A DNA stretch of 9,872 nt from Prevotella sp. (GTDB lineage: Bacteria > Bacteroidota > Bacteroidia > Bacteroidales > Bacteroidaceae). Made by a program: the position numbers and the translations under genes. The stretch spans positions 1 to 9,872 of the forward strand of contig JAJPYV010000035.1 of assembly GCA_021204735.1 (NCBI GenBank), written 5' to 3'. The notes under the pieces are model-generated. The model was not told where the DNA came from. It saw only the letters and a list, made by a program, of their open reading frames with translations, and did not search any database. Below are positions 8,692 to 9,872 of the stretch, in pieces (within the stretch, counting starts at the first letter, position 1; the number at the start of each line of letters is the position of its first letter).

Positions 8692-9126
8692 TCAATCATC
8701 TGCAAGCAGATTTTTCAGTTCAGCCAAAGCCAACAAATCATCAACATTGCCAGTAATTTCTTCTATCATGTTCGAAAGATTACGTGAAGATTCTTTTATA
8801 TCTTCATCAATACTTAGAAGTGTTGTTGCATATTTCTTTTGCAATGCAATAATCTTTTCAGCAAGAGAGTCTACTACCAAATGTGGTAGTTCATTAATTT
8901 TATCGCAAAGAGTTTCTATCCACTTTTTTGACAGCAATTCATAAACATCTTCATCTGTCAAACCTGCTTCTATTTTCTCCTTTGTCATTTCATGTAGCTT
9001 TTGTTCCTTGACTTTTATTTTAGTCTTTAAATCTTTAAGCTCAATAATAAGAGAAATCTCATCTTTTAAGCAAAATACAGATATGAACAAACAACAATTA
9101 GCAAACAAAATCTGGGCTTCTGCCAA
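8692..9126 (-). CDS. hsdM: C-terminal piece of HsdM, cut off from its N-terminus
   Basis: This 144-codon open frame is not an independent small protein. From about residue 20 on (8692 to roughly 9066) it matches the remembered C-terminal module of type I methyltransferase subunits: a coiled coil (ELKDLKTKIKVKEQKLHEMTKEK) followed by the LTDEDVYELLSKKWIETL pattern and a helical tail ending EITGNVDDLLALAELKNLL. It has no methyltransferase catalytic motifs. This tail normally packs against HsdS. It precedes hsdS by 30 bases, exactly where the end of hsdM belongs in an hsdM-hsdS-hsdR operon. About the first 15 codons are simply the antisense of the start of the + strand hsdM, so the ATG at 9126 is probably not a real start; the next in-frame ATG is at 8988. 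A full HsdM needs about 390-410 more residues, which are absent upstream on this strand. It is either a broken gene or the fixed half of an invertible gene. Confidence 0.85.
   Translation of the reverse strand: MAEAQILFANCCLFISVFCLKDEISLIIELKDLKTKIKVKEQKLHEMTKEKIEAGLTDEDVYELLSKKWIETLCDKINELPHLVVDSLAEKIIALQKKYATTLLSIDEDIKESSRNLSNMIEEITGNVDDLLALAELKNLLADD
9051..9083. other. Inferred inversion breakpoint inside hsdM
   Basis: HsdM C-terminal coding on the - strand is recognisable up to about 9063 (LKDEIS), and HsdM N-terminal coding on the + strand begins at 9083. The junction therefore lies in about 20 AT-rich bases. A short interrupted palindrome, GAGA-AA-TCTC, sits at 9051-9060 beside it. If the rearrangement is a site-specific or repeat-mediated inversion, one copy of the inverted repeat should be in this interval and the other beyond the right edge. 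The partner is not visible, so the mechanism is inferred. Confidence 0.6.
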
Positions 9127-9872
9127 TAAGATGCGTTCAACAAAAATAGAGCCAAATGAATATAAGGACTATATCCTTGGTTTCATCTTCTATAAATTCT
9201 TGTCAGAAAAAGTTGTAAAGTTTGTGAGAAAGGATTCAAAAGAAGAAGATTTAAAACAATTAAATGAGGATGACAAGGAAATCGTAAACTTGGTACAAGA
9301 CGAATTAGGTTACTTTATTTCATACGAAAATCTTTATTCAACATGGATTGACAACAAACTGAATTTTCAGATATCCAATGTACGTGATGCTCTTTCTGCA
9401 TTTACAAGGCAGATATCACCCACTCATAAAAAAGTTTTTGATGGAATATTTGATACTTTGCAAACAGGATTGAAAAAATTTGGAACGTCTGATGCAGAAC
9501 AAACGAGAGCAGTACGTGATTTGTTAGAATTGATAAAGGACCTCCCTATGAATGGCAAGCAAGATTATGACATTTTGGGGTTCATCTACGAATACCTTAT
9601 TAGTCAGTTTGCCGCCAATGCGGGAAAGAAAGCAGGAGAGTTTTATACACCTCATGAGGTTTCATTACTAATGTCTGAAATTGTGGCACTTCATCTGAAA
9701 GACAGGGAAAAGATAGATATATACGACCCTACAAGTGGCTCTGGTTCATTACTTATCAACATCGGAAAGTCAGTTGCCAAACACATAAAGACAGAAGACA
9801 ATATCAAGTACTATGCACAGGAATTGAAACAAAACACATTCAATCTTACACGAATGAATCTTGTCATGCGTG
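9083..9872 (+). CDS. hsdM: Type I methyltransferase subunit HsdM, N-terminal part (runs off the window)
   Basis: HsdM transfers a methyl group from S-adenosylmethionine to adenine N6, as M2S with HsdS. This frame is open from an ATG at 9083 to the edge (263 complete codons). The first ~150 residues match the HsdM N-terminal helical domain (MNKQQLANKIW, EYKDYILGFIFYKFLS, ISYENLYSTWI). The start of the catalytic domain follows: motif X region GEFYTPHEVSLLM at 185-197, SAM-binding motif I DPTSGSGSLL at 215-224, and YAQELKQNTFNLTRMN at 244-259 with acidic E247. The catalytic NPPY/F motif should lie just beyond the window. The N-terminus is complete. It runs opposite to hsdS and hsdR, and its first 44 bases overlap the open frame of the HsdM C-terminal piece. 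No Bacteroidetes promoter or Shine-Dalgarno site is visible in the upstream ~130 bases, which are coding sequence of that piece. It may have its own C-terminus further right or may be truncated. Confidence 0.94.
   Translation, partial: MNKQQLANKIWASANKMRSTKIEPNEYKDYILGFIFYKFLSEKVVKFVRKDSKEEDLKQLNEDDKEIVNLVQDELGYFISYENLYSTWIDNKLNFQISNVRDALSAFTRQISPTHKKVFDGIFDTLQTGLKKFGTSDAEQTRAVRDLLELIKDLPMNGKQDYDILGFIYEYLISQFAANAGKKAGEFYTPHEVSLLMSEIVALHLKDREKIDIYDPTSGSGSLLINIGKSVAKHIKTEDNIKYYAQELKQNTFNLTRMNLVMR

Noticed and set aside
9031..9071. ATCTTTAAGC and ATCTTTTAAGC 30 bases apart as a recombination-site repeat
   Set aside because: Both fall on Leu-Lys-Asp codons of the coiled coil, are short and are in direct orientation, so coincidence of codons is the simpler explanation.
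9083..9126. First ~15 codons of the - strand frame (MAEAQILFANCCLF) as a genuine hydrophobic N-terminus
   Set aside because: They are the exact antisense of the opening codons of hsdM on the + strand, so the apparent N-terminus is a by-product of the head-to-head junction.
9141..9148. TATTTTTG on the - strand, matching TAnnTTTG, as a promoter for the hsdM tail, hsdS and hsdR
   Set aside because: It lies inside the + strand hsdM coding sequence, has no suitably spaced -33 element, and such an AT-rich match is likely by chance.
1..9872. CRISPR arrays, tRNA, rRNA or insertion sequences
   Set aside because: No regularly spaced repeats, cloverleaf-like sequence, rRNA stretches or transposase frames were seen on reading either strand.

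Overview
The window looks like a chromosomal segment of a Bacteroidales bacterium, probably Prevotella-like. The evidence is a ruvX-def-TPR gene run, a DUF4369-type TlpA lipoprotein-like thioredoxin, mostly A-rich leaders instead of strong Shine-Dalgarno sites, and an exact Bacteroidetes -7 box (TAnnTTTG) upstream of the thioredoxin gene. The genus is inferred from the general look of the proteins, not from a search.

Left part (1-4254), housekeeping genes. On the + strand, ruvX/yqgF (GTG start) is followed after 5 bases by def (peptide deformylase), and then by a secreted TPR-repeat protein. Facing it on the - strand, 7 bases away, is a periplasmic TlpA-like thioredoxin with its own promoter. 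The longest gene-free stretch in the window is about 125 bases (4130-4254), which holds that promoter.

Right part (4255-9872), a visibly AT-richer type I restriction-modification locus. Reading leftward on the - strand come a C-terminal piece of hsdM (8692 to about 9063), then hsdS (7399-8661), then hsdR (4255-7389). This is the normal hsdM-hsdS-hsdR order with tight spacing. HsdR and HsdS look intact, with all key motifs visible.

The striking point is hsdM. The - strand carries only its last ~120 codons. The N-terminal 263 codons, with a normal start and SAM-binding motif I (DPTSGSGSLL), lie on the opposite strand, starting at 9083 and running off the right edge. The two pieces are head to head, joined within about 20 bases. 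The simplest reading is an inversion that removed the front of hsdM from its operon and flipped it. It could be a switchable (phase-variable) inversion caught in the OFF state, one half of a double-headed locus in which the N-terminal module can join alternative C-terminal/hsdS cassettes, a fixed rearrangement, or an assembly chimera. The other end lies outside the window, so these cannot be separated here.
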